Origin: Brevibacillus laterosporus
GTDB taxonomy: Bacteria; Bacillota; Bacilli; Brevibacillales; Brevibacillaceae
Reading direction: 5' to 3'
NCBI GenBank assembly: GCA_007833815.1
Contig: CP033464.1
Span: forward strand, 1,034,501-1,098,500
DNA: 64,000 nucleotides
Part shown: positions 18,259-27,045 of the stretch, piece after piece
Position numbering within the stretch: the stretch's first letter is position 1
Layout: each line of letters begins with the position of its first letter
Made by a program: the position numbers and the translations under genes
Notes under the pieces: generated by a model
What the model was told of the DNA's origin: nothing
Databases searched by the model: none
The model's input: only the letters and a program-made list of their open reading frames with translations

Positions 18259-19887
18259 ATGAAAACATTAGTAAAAGTAGTAACAAGCGTAGCACTTTGT
18301 GGCGGAGTATTTGCAGGAGTTGGAGCAGTAGCGAATGTACCAGTATTCGCTTTGGATACACAAAAAGCTTTGCAAGCCTTTGAAGTAGGAGCCCCTTTCT
18401 CCCTCAAGGATTTGCAAGTAAAGCCAAACAGCTACGTAATTGATTACACGCAAGCTGATGTGACAGGCGATGGTGTTGCAGATGGAGTAACATTGATTGG
18501 TACGAAAGAAAAGAAAGAAGATATTTTCATGAGTGATATCATGGTTGTTTTGCAAGATGGTAAAACAATGAAATTCACACAAGCATCGGTTGGAAAACAG
18601 AATAGCGGTTATGAACCAAAGCTAACAGTAGGCGATTTCGATAAAGATGGTACTCAGGATATATTGGTTAAAATGGAAGATGGCGGAAGCGGTGGCACTT
18701 CTACATATAGCTTGTTATCCTTTAAAGATGGAAAAGGTGCCGCAATGGTTGACCAAGAGAAACTGAATGCAGGTGTTGACTTCGACATTCAGTTTAAAGA
18801 TGGATTCAAAGCGGAAATTACAAACAAAGCTACGAAAGAAAAAACAACGGTGGATATCAGTGAAAATAAAGCTGAATATATCAAAAACGGAATTTATGAT
18901 GCAAAAGGAAAACTGTTAAAAGCAGTTGAGGGCGCACAGGATGGATTAGGCTCTTTAGAAGTAGTAGAACAAGCAGATGGTGGTCTTGCTTTGGTAGGAA
19001 CACAAAAAATTTGGGGTAGCTACCATGCTGACAGCATTGCTATCGCAACAACAACGTGGAAAATTGAACAAGGTCAATTGAAGCTAGAAAAAACAGAAGT
19101 AACAGCTTTTGACCATGACAATTTCTCAATCGCACCTAACTATGTACCAGGCGAGAAATTTACAGAAGCAGCGCTTACGACAAAAGAAAATAACTACATT
19201 ATTGATTCTAAATATGCTGATGTAAACGGTGATGGAGTACGCGACGAAATAATTTTGATCGGTCATAAGCAAGAGGGTGAAAAGGACCACTTTGTTACGG
19301 AGCTAACGGTGGCTGTGAAGGATGGTAAAACGAAAGCTCTAACCATGGGTACAGTAGGAAAAGAAAACGCTGGTTTTGATGACGCTACGCTGTACATTGG
19401 TTCATTTAATACTGATAAGCATAAAGACATTTTGGTAAGCGCACCAACAGGTGGTAGTGGTGGTCTATCTACTTTTAGCTTGCTGACGTTCTCTGATAAC
19501 AAAATTGTTCCTTTAGCTGATCAAGAGCTGTTGAACAAAGGTGTAGAATATGATGTGGCATTTAAAGCTGACTTTAAGGTAGAAATTTCGAATAAAGCTA
19601 CTGGTAAAAAGGAAACTCTGGATGTAAGTAAAAACAAAAAAGAGTATGTAGAATCAAAAATATATGATAACAACGGCAAACTATTACAAGAGACGGCTGG
19701 ATGGGCTGATGGTCTATCCGTATTGACTCCGGTTGATGTAGATAAGAATGGTGTATTAGAGCTTCAAGCTGTACAAAGCATTTCTGGTGCATACCATGCT
19801 GATCGCTTAGGTTTGGCAAAAACAACATGGACACTGAAAAATGGCAAGCTTGAACTTACAAATGAAGCACTAGAATTACGTAAATAA
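18259..19887 (+). CDS. Secreted protein with two tandem VCBS/EF-hand-like repeats
   Basis: A 542-residue exported protein. The signal peptide (about 1-32) is MKTLVKVVTSVALCGG followed by a VFALD-type end. The mature part is two homologous units of about 250 residues (about 50-290 and 310-540). Each starts with a calcium-type loop (DVTGDGVADG and DVNGDGVRDE), has a GGSGG(T/L)STFSLL-like segment, an EITNKAT or EISNKAT stretch, and ends with a YHAD...TTW motif. Function is unknown; the loops suggest Ca2+-stabilised surface or secreted protein. The start ATG 18259 follows TGGAGGTCATGATAC. It is monocistronic, with its own terminator. Confidence 0.85.
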   Translation: MKTLVKVVTSVALCGGVFAGVGAVANVPVFALDTQKALQAFEVGAPFSLKDLQVKPNSYVIDYTQADVTGDGVADGVTLIGTKEKKEDIFMSDIMVVLQDGKTMKFTQASVGKQNSGYEPKLTVGDFDKDGTQDILVKMEDGGSGGTSTYSLLSFKDGKGAAMVDQEKLNAGVDFDIQFKDGFKAEITNKATKEKTTVDISENKAEYIKNGIYDAKGKLLKAVEGAQDGLGSLEVVEQADGGLALVGTQKIWGSYHADSIAIATTTWKIEQGQLKLEKTEVTAFDHDNFSIAPNYVPGEKFTEAALTTKENNYIIDSKYADVNGDGVRDEIILIGHKQEGEKDHFVTELTVAVKDGKTKALTMGTVGKENAGFDDATLYIGSFNTDKHKDILVSAPTGGSGGLSTFSLLTFSDNKIVPLADQELLNKGVEYDVAFKADFKVEISNKATGKKETLDVSKNKKEYVESKIYDNNGKLLQETAGWADGLSVLTPVDVDKNGVLELQAVQSISGAYHADRLGLAKTTWTLKNGKLELTNEALELRK

Positions 19888-19970
19888 AGTTTCATTTTTA
19901 GCTATCGAGCCCCTTTTGAATGAGCTGATGAATATTTGTTGATGGGAATTGGATAGATTGGACAGAGAAG

Positions 19971-20002
19971 CGGCAGAAACCTTTGGGTTTTTGCCGTTTT
20001 TT
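19971..20002 (+). terminator. Rho-independent terminator
   Basis: CGGCAGAAACC at 19971-19981 pairs with GGTTTTTGCCG ending at 19996 using one wobble pair, followed by six T residues. It serves the duplicated secreted protein gene. Confidence 0.88.
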
Positions 20003-20075
20003 CGTCTTTCTCTCGTCTGAATACAGCTCAACCTTTTTCTACTACGATTATCGGCTTCTTCTCCTGATAGGCTTT

Positions 20076-20084
20076 TGCTATAAT
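20076..20084 (+). promoter_or_regulatory. Extended -10 promoter of nadBC-coaX
   Basis: TGCTATAAT at 20076-20084 is a perfect extended -10 element; the -35 region is poor. The first in-frame ATG of the nadB frame (20083) overlaps it, so translation must start downstream, which supports the ATG at 20128. Confidence 0.65.
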
Positions 20085-20127
20085 GATGAGGAAAAAAAGT
20101 AGAGAATCAGGGAGAGGGTTATGTGTG

Positions 20128-21750
20128 ATGTTCCCGAGACATGTACTGAACTACCAGACCGATCATTTACAAAACATGTATACAGATGTGATTGTAGTTG
20201 GTTGTGGAATCGCAGGCTTGTATACAGCGTTAGAGGCGAGCAAAAGAGCAAAGGTAGTACTTATCAGTAAAAAGGGTTTGCAGGATAGCAACACTCGCTG
20301 GGCTCAAGGGGGCATTGCAGCGGTTACCGCTCAGAATGATTCTCCCGCATTACACCGACAAGATACCATGCTGGCAGGAGCCGGAATTTGTACCTATGAA
20401 GCAGTAGATGTACTGGTGCATGAAGGTCCTCAGCGTTTACAAGAACTAATATCCTACGGGACTCAATTTGATAAGGATAGCAATGGAGAATATGAATTAA
20501 CCCGAGAAGGTGCACATAGCGAACGGCGTATTTTGCATGCGCAGGGAGACGCTACCGGGGCTGAGATTGTCCGAGCATTAGCTAAAAAGGCAGCAGAAAC
20601 AGCGAACATTACACTATTAGAAGAGCATTTCGCCATAGATATTCTCACACAACAAGGAGAATGTGTGGGAGTATTAGCCCTTAAACCGGATGGAGAAATG
20701 TTTGTCATTCGCTCTCATGCAACTATTTTGGCCACAGGGGGCGCGGGTCAGCTATACCGCTACACCACCAATCCTGAGATTGCAACGGGGGACGGAGTAG
20801 CAATGGCATATCGGGCTGGGGCAGAAGTAAAGGATATGGAATTCATTCAATTCCATCCTACAGCGCTATGCTACCCAGACGCTCCTCGTTTTTTAATCTC
20901 GGAGGCTGTTCGAGGAGAAGGGGCTTATCTGCGCAATTCTTTTGGTGAGCGCTTTATGGACAAGTATCATCCGCAACAAGAATTGGCTCCGAGAGATATT
21001 GTGGCACGAGCAATCGTATCTGAGATGGAGAAAACGAAGTCTACCTTTGTTTATCTCGATATTACGCATGAGTCTGAAGAGCTGATTAAACATCGATTCC
21101 CAACCATCTACGAATTCTGTTTGGCGTATGGGTTGGATATGGTAGCCGACTGGATACCAGTTGCACCTGCTTGCCACTATATGATGGGCGGCGTAAAGAC
21201 TGATTTACATGGCGAGACAAATGTACCGAGGCTATTTGCATGCGGAGAAGCTTCTTGTACCGGTGTACATGGTGCTAATCGTTTAGCTAGTAATTCGTTG
21301 TCAGAAGCAATTGTCTTTGGTCATCGCATCGTAGAGCGTTTACGAAGTTTACCACCAGTTATGCAATCGGTTTCGCTCAGTGAATCATCGCTTTATACCG
21401 GTAAATCTTTTAACTTGAAAAAAATGCGTTTGCAATTACAAAAAATCTTGTTGCGTAAAGTTGGCGTGAAGCGTGAGGCAAAAGGATTGCAAGAAGCGTT
21501 GCAAGAGCTTGAGAGCATGCAGGCGATTTTATCAACTCATACGATAAAACGTGAAGCCTTTGAACTGAAAAATCTGCTTACAACAGCCATCCTTACCACA
21601 AGAGCAGCGTTGGCACGAACAGAAAGCCGTGGAGGCCATTATCGTGTCGATTATCCAGAGCTAAATGAAGAAAAATGGCACAAGCATATTACGCAAAGTA
21701 TCAACTCAGGGCTACAAGAGGAGAGTGAAACACTATATGTTATGGAATAA
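20128..21750 (+). CDS. nadB: L-aspartate oxidase NadB
   Basis: A 540-residue flavoprotein. The FAD dinucleotide motif is DVIVVGCGIAGLYTALEA (about 19-36). Other succinate dehydrogenase/aspartate oxidase motifs are NTRWAQGGIAAV, HAQGDATGAEIV, EFIQFHPTAL, EAVRGEGAYLRN, CHYMMGGVKTD and HGANRLASNSLSEA. It oxidises aspartate to iminoaspartate for NadA in NAD synthesis. The start ATG 20128 has GGAGAGGG nine bases upstream. It overlaps nadC by 14 bases and forms an operon with nadC and coaX, so NAD and CoA supply are linked here. Confidence 0.96.
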   Translation: MFPRHVLNYQTDHLQNMYTDVIVVGCGIAGLYTALEASKRAKVVLISKKGLQDSNTRWAQGGIAAVTAQNDSPALHRQDTMLAGAGICTYEAVDVLVHEGPQRLQELISYGTQFDKDSNGEYELTREGAHSERRILHAQGDATGAEIVRALAKKAAETANITLLEEHFAIDILTQQGECVGVLALKPDGEMFVIRSHATILATGGAGQLYRYTTNPEIATGDGVAMAYRAGAEVKDMEFIQFHPTALCYPDAPRFLISEAVRGEGAYLRNSFGERFMDKYHPQQELAPRDIVARAIVSEMEKTKSTFVYLDITHESEELIKHRFPTIYEFCLAYGLDMVADWIPVAPACHYMMGGVKTDLHGETNVPRLFACGEASCTGVHGANRLASNSLSEAIVFGHRIVERLRSLPPVMQSVSLSESSLYTGKSFNLKKMRLQLQKILLRKVGVKREAKGLQEALQELESMQAILSTHTIKREAFELKNLLTTAILTTRAALARTESRGGHYRVDYPELNEEKWHKHITQSINSGLQEESETLYVME

Positions 21751-22585
21751 ACGGGAATTAAAGCGGAAAATAGAAGAATGGTTATTTGAAGATGTTGGCC
21801 ATGGTGATATCACAACAATGACAACAATTTCAGCCGATGAAAAGGGATTGGGAATCTTGTATGCCAAGGAATCAGGTATTATCGCTGGCTTGGATATTGC
21901 CGAGCAGGTTTTTCATACTGTGGATCATGAGTTGGACTTTCAGAGACGGGTGTCAGAGGGTAGTCAGGTAAAAAAAGGAGACGTTATTGCCGAAGTAGCT
22001 GGCTCGGTACAAGCAATTTTAGTGGGTGAGCGGTTAGCACTTAATTTGTTGCAGCGTCTTTCAGGGATTGCTACACGTACCCAGCTCTTTGTGAATGAGA
22101 TTAAACATACAAAGGCGAGAGTGGTGGATACACGTAAAACAACACCGGGCCTACGATTATTAGAAAAATACGCAGTGCGAGTGGGTGGCGGACATAACCA
22201 CCGATTTGCCCTGTATGATGCTGTGATGATCAAGGACAATCATAGTAAAGGTGCAGGTGGGATAAAAGAAGCAGTGATGAAGGCGCGTGAAGCCATTCCT
22301 CACACAATGAAAATAGAAGTAGAAGCTGAATCACTAGAGCAAGTACATGAAGCATTGTCAGCAGGAGCGGATATTATCATGCTGGATAATATGTCATGCG
22401 AAATGATGAGAGAAGCAGTTCAAATCATTCAAGGGAAGGCAATCATTGAAGCATCTGGTGGTGTTACATTGGAGACGGTGAGCGCTATTGCCGAAACTGG
22501 CGTGGATGTGATTTCGGTGGGTGGACTCACACATTCCGTTACTTCTTTAGATATTAGCTTAGATTTAAATCAACGGAAAAGATAG
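21737..22585 (+). CDS. nadC: Nicotinate-nucleotide pyrophosphorylase (carboxylating) NadC
   Basis: A 282-residue quinolinate phosphoribosyltransferase. Typical motifs are EDVGHGDITT near residue 17, LNLLQRLSGIATRT, DTRKTTPGLRLLEKYAV, GGGHNHRFALYDAVMIKDNH, and IEVEAESLEQ with the late GVDVISVGGLTHS. It converts quinolinate and PRPP to nicotinate mononucleotide. The start ATG 21737 lies inside the nadB end with GAGGAGAG upstream, so the two are translationally coupled. Longer in-frame starts inside nadB are rejected on family length. Confidence 0.96.
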   Translation: MLWNKRELKRKIEEWLFEDVGHGDITTMTTISADEKGLGILYAKESGIIAGLDIAEQVFHTVDHELDFQRRVSEGSQVKKGDVIAEVAGSVQAILVGERLALNLLQRLSGIATRTQLFVNEIKHTKARVVDTRKTTPGLRLLEKYAVRVGGGHNHRFALYDAVMIKDNHSKGAGGIKEAVMKAREAIPHTMKIEVEAESLEQVHEALSAGADIIMLDNMSCEMMREAVQIIQGKAIIEASGGVTLETVSAIAETGVDVISVGGLTHSVTSLDISLDLNQRKR

Positions 22586-22603
22586 AGAAAAGAGGAACTA
22601 CCC

Positions 22604-23368
22604 ATGCTACTCGTAATGGATATAGGTAATACCAATATTGTGCTCGGGATGTATCAAGGAGAACGGCTAGTCTATCACTGGCGTATTGCGAGTGACCGTA
22701 ATAAGACGGAAGACGAGTATGGTATGCTTTTACTCAACTTATTTCAAAGCGTACAGCTCACTCTAGAAGACGTGACGGGGATTATTATTTCTTCTGTTGT
22801 GCCACCGTTAAATAAAGCTGTGGAAAGCATGTGTGAAAAATATTTTGCTAGGAAGCCGTTATTGATTGGACCAGGTATTAAAACTGGACTGAATATAAAA
22901 GCAGAATATCCCAGGGAAGTGGGAGCCGATCGGATTGTCAACGCTGTTGCAGCGATTCATGAGTATGGAGCGCCTTTGTTACTTGTTGACTTCGGTACGG
23001 CTACTACCTTCTGTTATGTAGATGACAAGAACCAGTACTGGGGAGGCGCAATCGCTCCAGGTATCGGTATATCAACAGAGGCGCTCTTTACGCGTGCCGC
23101 TAAGCTACCACGTATTGAGATTGCCAAGCCTGCTACTGTGATTGGAAGAAACACAATAGCCTCCATGCAATCGGGTATTTTTTACGGTTTTATCGGACAA
23201 GTAGAGGGCATTGTTAGGAGAATGAAGCAGGAGTGCAATAGTCAGCCAACGGTAGTTGCAACAGGTGGTCTTGCTCCGCTTATTACGAAGGAGACAGATT
23301 GCATCGATGTGGTCGATCAGCATTTGACGATGAAGGGCTTACGATTGATTTATGAGCGGAATGTGTAA
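22604..23368 (+). CDS. coaX: Type III pantothenate kinase CoaX
   Basis: A 254-residue enzyme of the ASKHA fold with [13 protein letters not shown] at the N-terminus, [11 protein letters not shown] in the middle and [15 protein letters not shown] for the phosphate site. It carries out the first step of CoA synthesis. The start ATG 22604 has AGAGGAAC upstream, 18 bases after nadC. In related genomes I would expect hslO and cysK next; here a toxin/immunity locus follows directly. The last four bases of the gene and its terminator recur 1,033 bp downstream. Confidence 0.95.
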   Translation: MLLVMDIGNTNIVLGMYQGERLVYHWRIASDRNKTEDEYGMLLLNLFQSVQLTLEDVTGIIISSVVPPLNKAVESMCEKYFARKPLLIGPGIKTGLNIKAEYPREVGADRIVNAVAAIHEYGAPLLLVDFGTATTFCYVDDKNQYWGGAIAPGIGISTEALFTRAAKLPRIEIAKPATVIGRNTIASMQSGIFYGFIGQVEGIVRRMKQECNSQPTVVATGGLAPLITKETDCIDVVDQHLTMKGLRLIYERNV

Positions 23369-23417
23369 GAGTTTTTTCTAAAGCCATGGGGTATGTTCCT
23401 GTGGCTTTTTTATCAAT
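23364..23417. repeat. 54-bp direct repeat, copy 1 (coaX 3' end plus terminator)
   Basis: This 54-bp stretch begins within the end of coaX and covers its terminator, in which AAAGCCA at 23380-23386 pairs with TGGCTTT at 23402-23408 and a T run follows. The same 54 bases occur at 24397-24450 with one difference (T to C). It marks one end of a tandem duplication unit of 1,033 bp. Confidence 0.95.
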
Positions 23418-23425
23418 ATGTATAG

Positions 23426-23473
23426 AAAAACTGCACCTCCAATTGTTTGGTGTGTCTAACAATTGGGGTGCAG
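23426..23473 (-). terminator. Minus-strand terminator of immunity gene 1
   Basis: A long inverted repeat, 23431-23447 against 23458-23473, pairs 16 bases with one irregularity around a 10-base loop. On the minus strand it ends in five T residues. It terminates the immunity gene at 23501-24139. Confidence 0.85.
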
Positions 23474-23500
23474 TACACAGTAAGCCAGAGCGGTTCAATT

Positions 23501-24139
23501 TTATGATGTCAAAGGGCAGAGATATACTCCTTCAACATTACAAATTTTTTCTAGTAGTTCCCTATTAGCTTCATCTCTCAAATATGTAGGGCAAGCGAAG
23601 TCACCAGGCCATATAATGAGATTCAAATCTACAAAGTAAAGGCAAGTTGAAATATAATCACGAAGATTCAATTTGAGTAAGAATTCAAGATCTTCCAATT
23701 CAGAAACTTCAATGATTGTTCCATGGAATTTCTCTTGTAGTTCTTTGAGTTTGTTCTGATCAATATTTTCGGGGAATATGTTGTCATATGAAATGCTACT
23801 TTCCACGAAAGTGCGAGAGCAAGTCCATAAATTTCTAAAAACATTTAAAAATTTGCGTTCAATATCTAAATAGTCTCGTTGCTCTTTAATTTCCCTGTCC
23901 TTCTCATAGAAAATCTCTGCTTGATTATACTTATCCCAATTTTGAATTAATGTAGGAAAACGGTTGATTCTATACATTTTATTGGTATATTGCTTATCAA
24001 ACTCATCCCACTTATCAACAAATAGAATATCCTTATCCCAATGTTCAGGTCGATCACAACCCTGTTTTAGATAATCCATGTCAATGGTATAATGTGAAAT
24101 GTAGTCTTGGAACGTTACAAAACTCTTACTTTCCAACAA
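23501..24139 (-). CDS. Putative immunity protein, copy 1
   Basis: A 212-residue soluble protein homologous to the 215-residue protein at 24546-25193. Shared parts include SFVTFQ(D/E)YISHY near the start, LWTCSR(T/I)FVESSI in the middle, and a nearly identical C-terminal stretch from VDLNLIIWPGDFACP. The start is taken as the TTG at 24139, equivalent to copy 2; a longer frame to 24184 runs through the toxin remnant. The adjacent upstream reading frame is a toxin C-terminal tail, so the immunity call is from arrangement, not from a known family. Similar length and acidity fit polymorphic-toxin immunity proteins. Confidence 0.6.
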   Translation of the reverse strand: MLESKSFVTFQDYISHYTIDMDYLKQGCDRPEHWDKDILFVDKWDEFDKQYTNKMYRINRFPTLIQNWDKYNQAEIFYEKDREIKEQRDYLDIERKFLNVFRNLWTCSRTFVESSISYDNIFPENIDQNKLKELQEKFHGTIIEVSELEDLEFLLKLNLRDYISTCLYFVDLNLIIWPGDFACPTYLRDEANRELLEKICNVEGVYLCPLTS

Positions 24140-24395
24140 TTTTCCCCTCTTTCGATAAAGAAGCAATTCTCTTACCCTTGTCATTATTCAATTTCCATAC
24201 ATCTCCTTTATGTCCGTCTTTATCGCCACCAGTTCCCCTAGTTTTTTCAATAGTCCAGCCTGTTTTTTGATCTTTATATGTACTTGTTTTTCCTTTTACT
24301 TTATCAGTAAATTTATCTAAATCTACAGAGTAATCGTCATTTTTCTTTTTTAGTTTTTTAGGGATTGCATCAGCAGCTCCCCAAGCTAACGGGAT
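24126..24395 (-). pseudogene. Headless toxin C-terminal fragment
   Basis: In the frame ending with the stop at 24126-24128, about 89 codons match the C-terminus of the toxin-like protein at 25180-25896. Examples are DYSVDLDKFTDKVKGK, KTGW, GTGGDKDGHKGDVWKL and RIASLSKEGKIVGK. The segment IPLAWGAA is joined directly to DAIPKKLKKK, so about 45 residues present in the intact protein are missing. The upstream end is cut by the second copy of the coaX terminator repeat. There is no signal peptide or start codon, so it is an orphan toxin tip beside its own immunity gene. Confidence 0.8.
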
Positions 24396-24396
24396 A

Positions 24397-24450
24397 TGTA
24401 AGAGTTTTTTCTAAAGCCATGGGGTATGTTCCTGTGGCTTTTTCATCAAT
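24397..24450. repeat. 54-bp direct repeat, copy 2
   Basis: Matches 23364-23417 at 53 of 54 positions, including the coaX stop-codon region and the terminator hairpin. Here it follows the orphan toxin fragment rather than coaX, so it is a displaced copy produced by duplication. Confidence 0.95.
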
Positions 24451-24545
24451 AAATCATCCTTTTAACTTAAGGATTTTTAACAGGTAGAGTGTTACAATTG
24501 TATGCATAGAAAAACCGCCCGACATTATGCCAGAGCGATTCAATT

Positions 24546-25193
24546 TTATGATGTCAAAGGGTAGAGATATAACCCTTCAACATTGCAAATTTTTTCTAGT
24601 AGTTCCCTATTAGCTTCATCTCTCAAATATGTAGGGCAAGCGAAGTCACCAGGCCAAATAATGAGATTCAAATCTACAAAGGAAAGACAAGTTGAAATAT
24701 AATTACGAAAATTTAATATTAGTAAAAATTCAAGTTCTTCCCATTCAACTCCTTCAATTATTTCAATGTTATTAGCATTGAATTTCTTTTGCAGTTCCTT
24801 CACTTTGTTTTGATTCGCCCATTTAGGGAAAATATTGTCGTAGTGAATACTACTTTCAACGAAAATACGAGAGCAAGTCCATAAGTTTTTGATAACACGT
24901 AAAAATTTACGTTCAATTTCTAAATAGTCACATTGCTCTTCCGGTTCCTTACGTTTGTCAAAAAAAACCACTAATTGACGATGCTTTTCCCAATCTTGAA
25001 TTAATGTAGGAAAGCGGTCAAGCCTATACATTTTTTGGGAATATTGCTTATCGAACTCACTCCACTTATCAATAAATAGATTATCATTATCCCAATGCTG
25101 AGGTAGATCGCAACCCTTCTTAAGATAATTGATATCAATACAATAATGTGAAATGTATTCTTGAAACGTCACAAAAACCTTACTTTCCAACAA
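24546..25193 (-). CDS. Putative immunity protein, copy 2
   Basis: A 215-residue paralogue of the 23501-24139 product. The two are clearly diverged in the N-terminal and middle parts but nearly identical in the last about 40 residues, both in protein and DNA. It starts at TTG 25193, 14 bases inside the end of the toxin gene, behind GAAGGG, so translation is coupled to the toxin. That overlap is the classic arrangement of a toxin and its cognate immunity gene. No family was recognised. Confidence 0.6.
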   Translation of the reverse strand: MLESKVFVTFQEYISHYCIDINYLKKGCDLPQHWDNDNLFIDKWSEFDKQYSQKMYRLDRFPTLIQDWEKHRQLVVFFDKRKEPEEQCDYLEIERKFLRVIKNLWTCSRIFVESSIHYDNIFPKWANQNKVKELQKKFNANNIEIIEGVEWEELEFLLILNFRNYISTCLSFVDLNLIIWPGDFACPTYLRDEANRELLEKICNVEGLYLYPLTS

Positions 25194-25896
25194 TTTTCCC
25201 TTCTTTCGTCAAAGAAGCAATTCTATTTCCATCGCTATCATTCAGTTTCCACACATCACCTTTATGTCCGACTTTATCTCCCCCAGTTCCCTTAGTTTTT
25301 TCAAGAAACCAGCCTGTTTTAGGATCTTTTAGCCAGCCTTTATTTTTTACTTTATCAGTAAATTTCCCTAAATCTACAGAGTATTTGTCATCTTTCTTTT
25401 TCAATTTTTTAGGGATGTCATCAGCAGCATCTTCGATTTCTTGCTTTGTACTTAAATAAAAATCCCTATCTTTTTTCCTTTGTTTATCCAACTCTTCCCC
25501 TACATAAAGGCCAGCTGTAACAGCAGCAACACCACCAGCTACAAATGCAGCGATTTCAGCGGCTCCCCAAGCTAATGGGATAAGAAAAACAGCTCTTTTT
25601 TGTCTTCCATTACTCTCTTTTTGTAATTGGGACATTACCTCGTCAGCAGAGCTATCTTTTAGTTCAAGTAGTGCCTCCTCTGTTTCTTTATCTATTACAG
25701 TAATATTATATGTCTGGGTTTGCTTATTAAGAGTAATAGTTGTTACGACTTCATCTTTTTCAAATGTAATAGTTTCAAAATCTTCATTTACTACTACCTG
25801 TTTAGCTTCTATAACTTGATTAGGTAATGCATAAGCTCCTGTAACACCACTTGTTAACATTACTGCAACAATAAGAGAAGAGATGATTTTTTTCAT
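25180..25896 (-). CDS. Secreted toxin-like protein with polymorphic C-terminal tip
   Basis: A 238-residue exported protein. The signal peptide is about 1-25 (MKKIISSLIVAVMLTSGVTG). Next comes an N-terminal domain with TFEKDEVVTTITLNKQT, a hydrophobic segment at about 104-135 (PLAWGAAEIAAFVAGG) and a charged linker DKQRKKDRD. The C-terminal tip of about 75 residues ends GHKGDVWKLNDSDGNRIASL. The layout resembles small secreted putative toxins of Bacillales (SAR2788-like, from memory). The tip may be a small RNase-type toxin domain, but the family is not certain. ATG 25896 follows AAAGGAGTG. The tip is duplicated without the head at 24126-24395. Confidence 0.55.
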   Translation of the reverse strand: MKKIISSLIVAVMLTSGVTGAYALPNQVIEAKQVVVNEDFETITFEKDEVVTTITLNKQTQTYNITVIDKETEEALLELKDSSADEVMSQLQKESNGRQKRAVFLIPLAWGAAEIAAFVAGGVAAVTAGLYVGEELDKQRKKDRDFYLSTKQEIEDAADDIPKKLKKKDDKYSVDLGKFTDKVKNKGWLKDPKTGWFLEKTKGTGGDKVGHKGDVWKLNDSDGNRIASLTKEGKIVGK

Positions 25897-26301
25897 TGAG
25901 AGCACTCCTTTTGGAAATGTTTTGAATAAACTCTGTATAGAATATTATTATTTTCTAAATATTTCAAGTTAAATTAAGGTAAAATTTCAAATAAAATTAA
26001 AATAATAATATTCATAAAATTTATATAATTAAAATTAATTATTTTTGTGTGATGCTTTACAATCCAAATATAAGGAAGGTCTAGCAACAGAGCTATTGGG
26101 TAGCTTAGTCATCTTTTGGTTTAATTATCTTCAAAAAAATCTAAGCAAAAGATCTCAGAGTGTTGAGAAGTCCCCTTTCGTAAAAATGAGGACTTTTTGT
26201 GTCGGTTTAGGGGTACCAATATGTCTCCATGGCTTTTTTTGTCCTAAAAAGCAAGAGTATGCTTCCTCTATCAGATGGTATGAAAGAAGGGGGGAGATGT
26301 A
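25897..26301. other. AT-rich divergent intergenic region
   Basis: About 405 bases between the minus-strand toxin and the plus-strand pilus operon. The left half (25920-26045) is extremely AT-rich and probably holds the toxin promoter. A terminator-like hairpin lies at 26168-26198 (AAGTCC with GGACTT, then five T). A CCATGGC then T-run near 26230 faintly recalls the coaX terminator. An 85-codon frame at 26045-26302 spans the hairpin and shows no family features; I do not call it a gene. Confidence 0.5.
26168..26198 (+). terminator. Terminator-like hairpin before the first Tad cluster
   Basis: AAGTCC at 26168-26173 pairs with GGACTT at 26190-26195 around a 16-base loop, and a T run follows. 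It may be a relic of a gene that once stood here or may insulate the pilus operon. Confidence 0.55.
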
Positions 26302-27045
26302 ATGAGAGGCTTTCGTATCAGTTACATTCGTTTGCTTGTTATAACATTGCTGGCAATTACATGCGGTTTCCTAAGTTACCAGGCAGTGCGACCTGAGATA
26401 TTTTATTACATCAAGGTGAAAGAGCAGAGCGAGCTAGAAATCGGGGCTCCCCTTTCGCTTGATCATATTGAAAAGGGAACTTTAGAAATGGGAAATCGGT
26501 TTTTTAGTAGCTCGGTAGGGGTACCCGGCTTAATCCCTTGGAAAGAGGTAAGAAATATAATTGGTATGCCAGTGATTCGGCATGTAAAGGCAGGTGTCCC
26601 TTTGCTAATAGGGGATATTCCAACAACAAGCACAGAAGAAATTCAGATTCAAAATAAAGAGCCTAATCAGACAGCAGTGACGATTCCCGTTGATAACATC
26701 ACTGGTATATCAGCACAGTTACAGGAAGGGGAGCGTGTTCATTTGTATGCCTCTTTTGAGAATGCAGAGGGGGCACATACTGGACTTTTATTAAAGGCAA
26801 TGCCCGTTGTTGGTGTGCAACGCGGCATGGATGGAGATGGTTCAAACCTGAGGGCAGTGACGATTTCTTTAAAACTTCACGAAGCGAGATTGCTCACCCA
26901 TGCTTTGCATTATGGCAAGTTACATTTAGGAAAAGCAGGGTATAACAAGGATCAAACGGCAGGAGTAGGAGACACTCAATTTGCGGCAGCACTGATGAAA
27001 ACCAAGAAAAGATGGATGGATACGGAAGAAGAAGGAGGAAGATAA
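26302..27045 (+). CDS. cpaB: CpaB/RcpC-type Flp pilus assembly protein (cluster 1)
   Basis: A 247-residue protein with an N-terminal membrane anchor (about 8-28) and an SAF-like domain in which GMPVIRHVKAGVPLLIGDI matches the CpaB pattern. A later segment has AVTIPVDNITGISAQLQEGERVHLYA. CpaB proteins sit in the periplasm or outer face of Tad machines and contact the pilus channel. The start ATG 26302 follows GAAGGGGGGAGA. It is first in a co-directional Tad operon and is followed at once by cpaE. Confidence 0.78.
   Translation: MRGFRISYIRLLVITLLAITCGFLSYQAVRPEIFYYIKVKEQSELEIGAPLSLDHIEKGTLEMGNRFFSSSVGVPGLIPWKEVRNIIGMPVIRHVKAGVPLLIGDIPTTSTEEIQIQNKEPNQTAVTIPVDNITGISAQLQEGERVHLYASFENAEGAHTGLLLKAMPVVGVQRGMDGDGSNLRAVTISLKLHEARLLTHALHYGKLHLGKAGYNKDQTAGVGDTQFAAALMKTKKRWMDTEEEGGR

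Noticed and set aside
24140..24184. N-terminal extension of immunity copy 1
   Set aside because: The extension reads through the toxin remnant in another frame; the paralogue starts at the equivalent TTG.
26045..26302. 85-codon ORF upstream of the first Tad cluster
   Set aside because: It spans a terminator-like hairpin, has no clear ribosome binding site and its composition is not protein-like; it overlaps the next gene start by one base only by chance.
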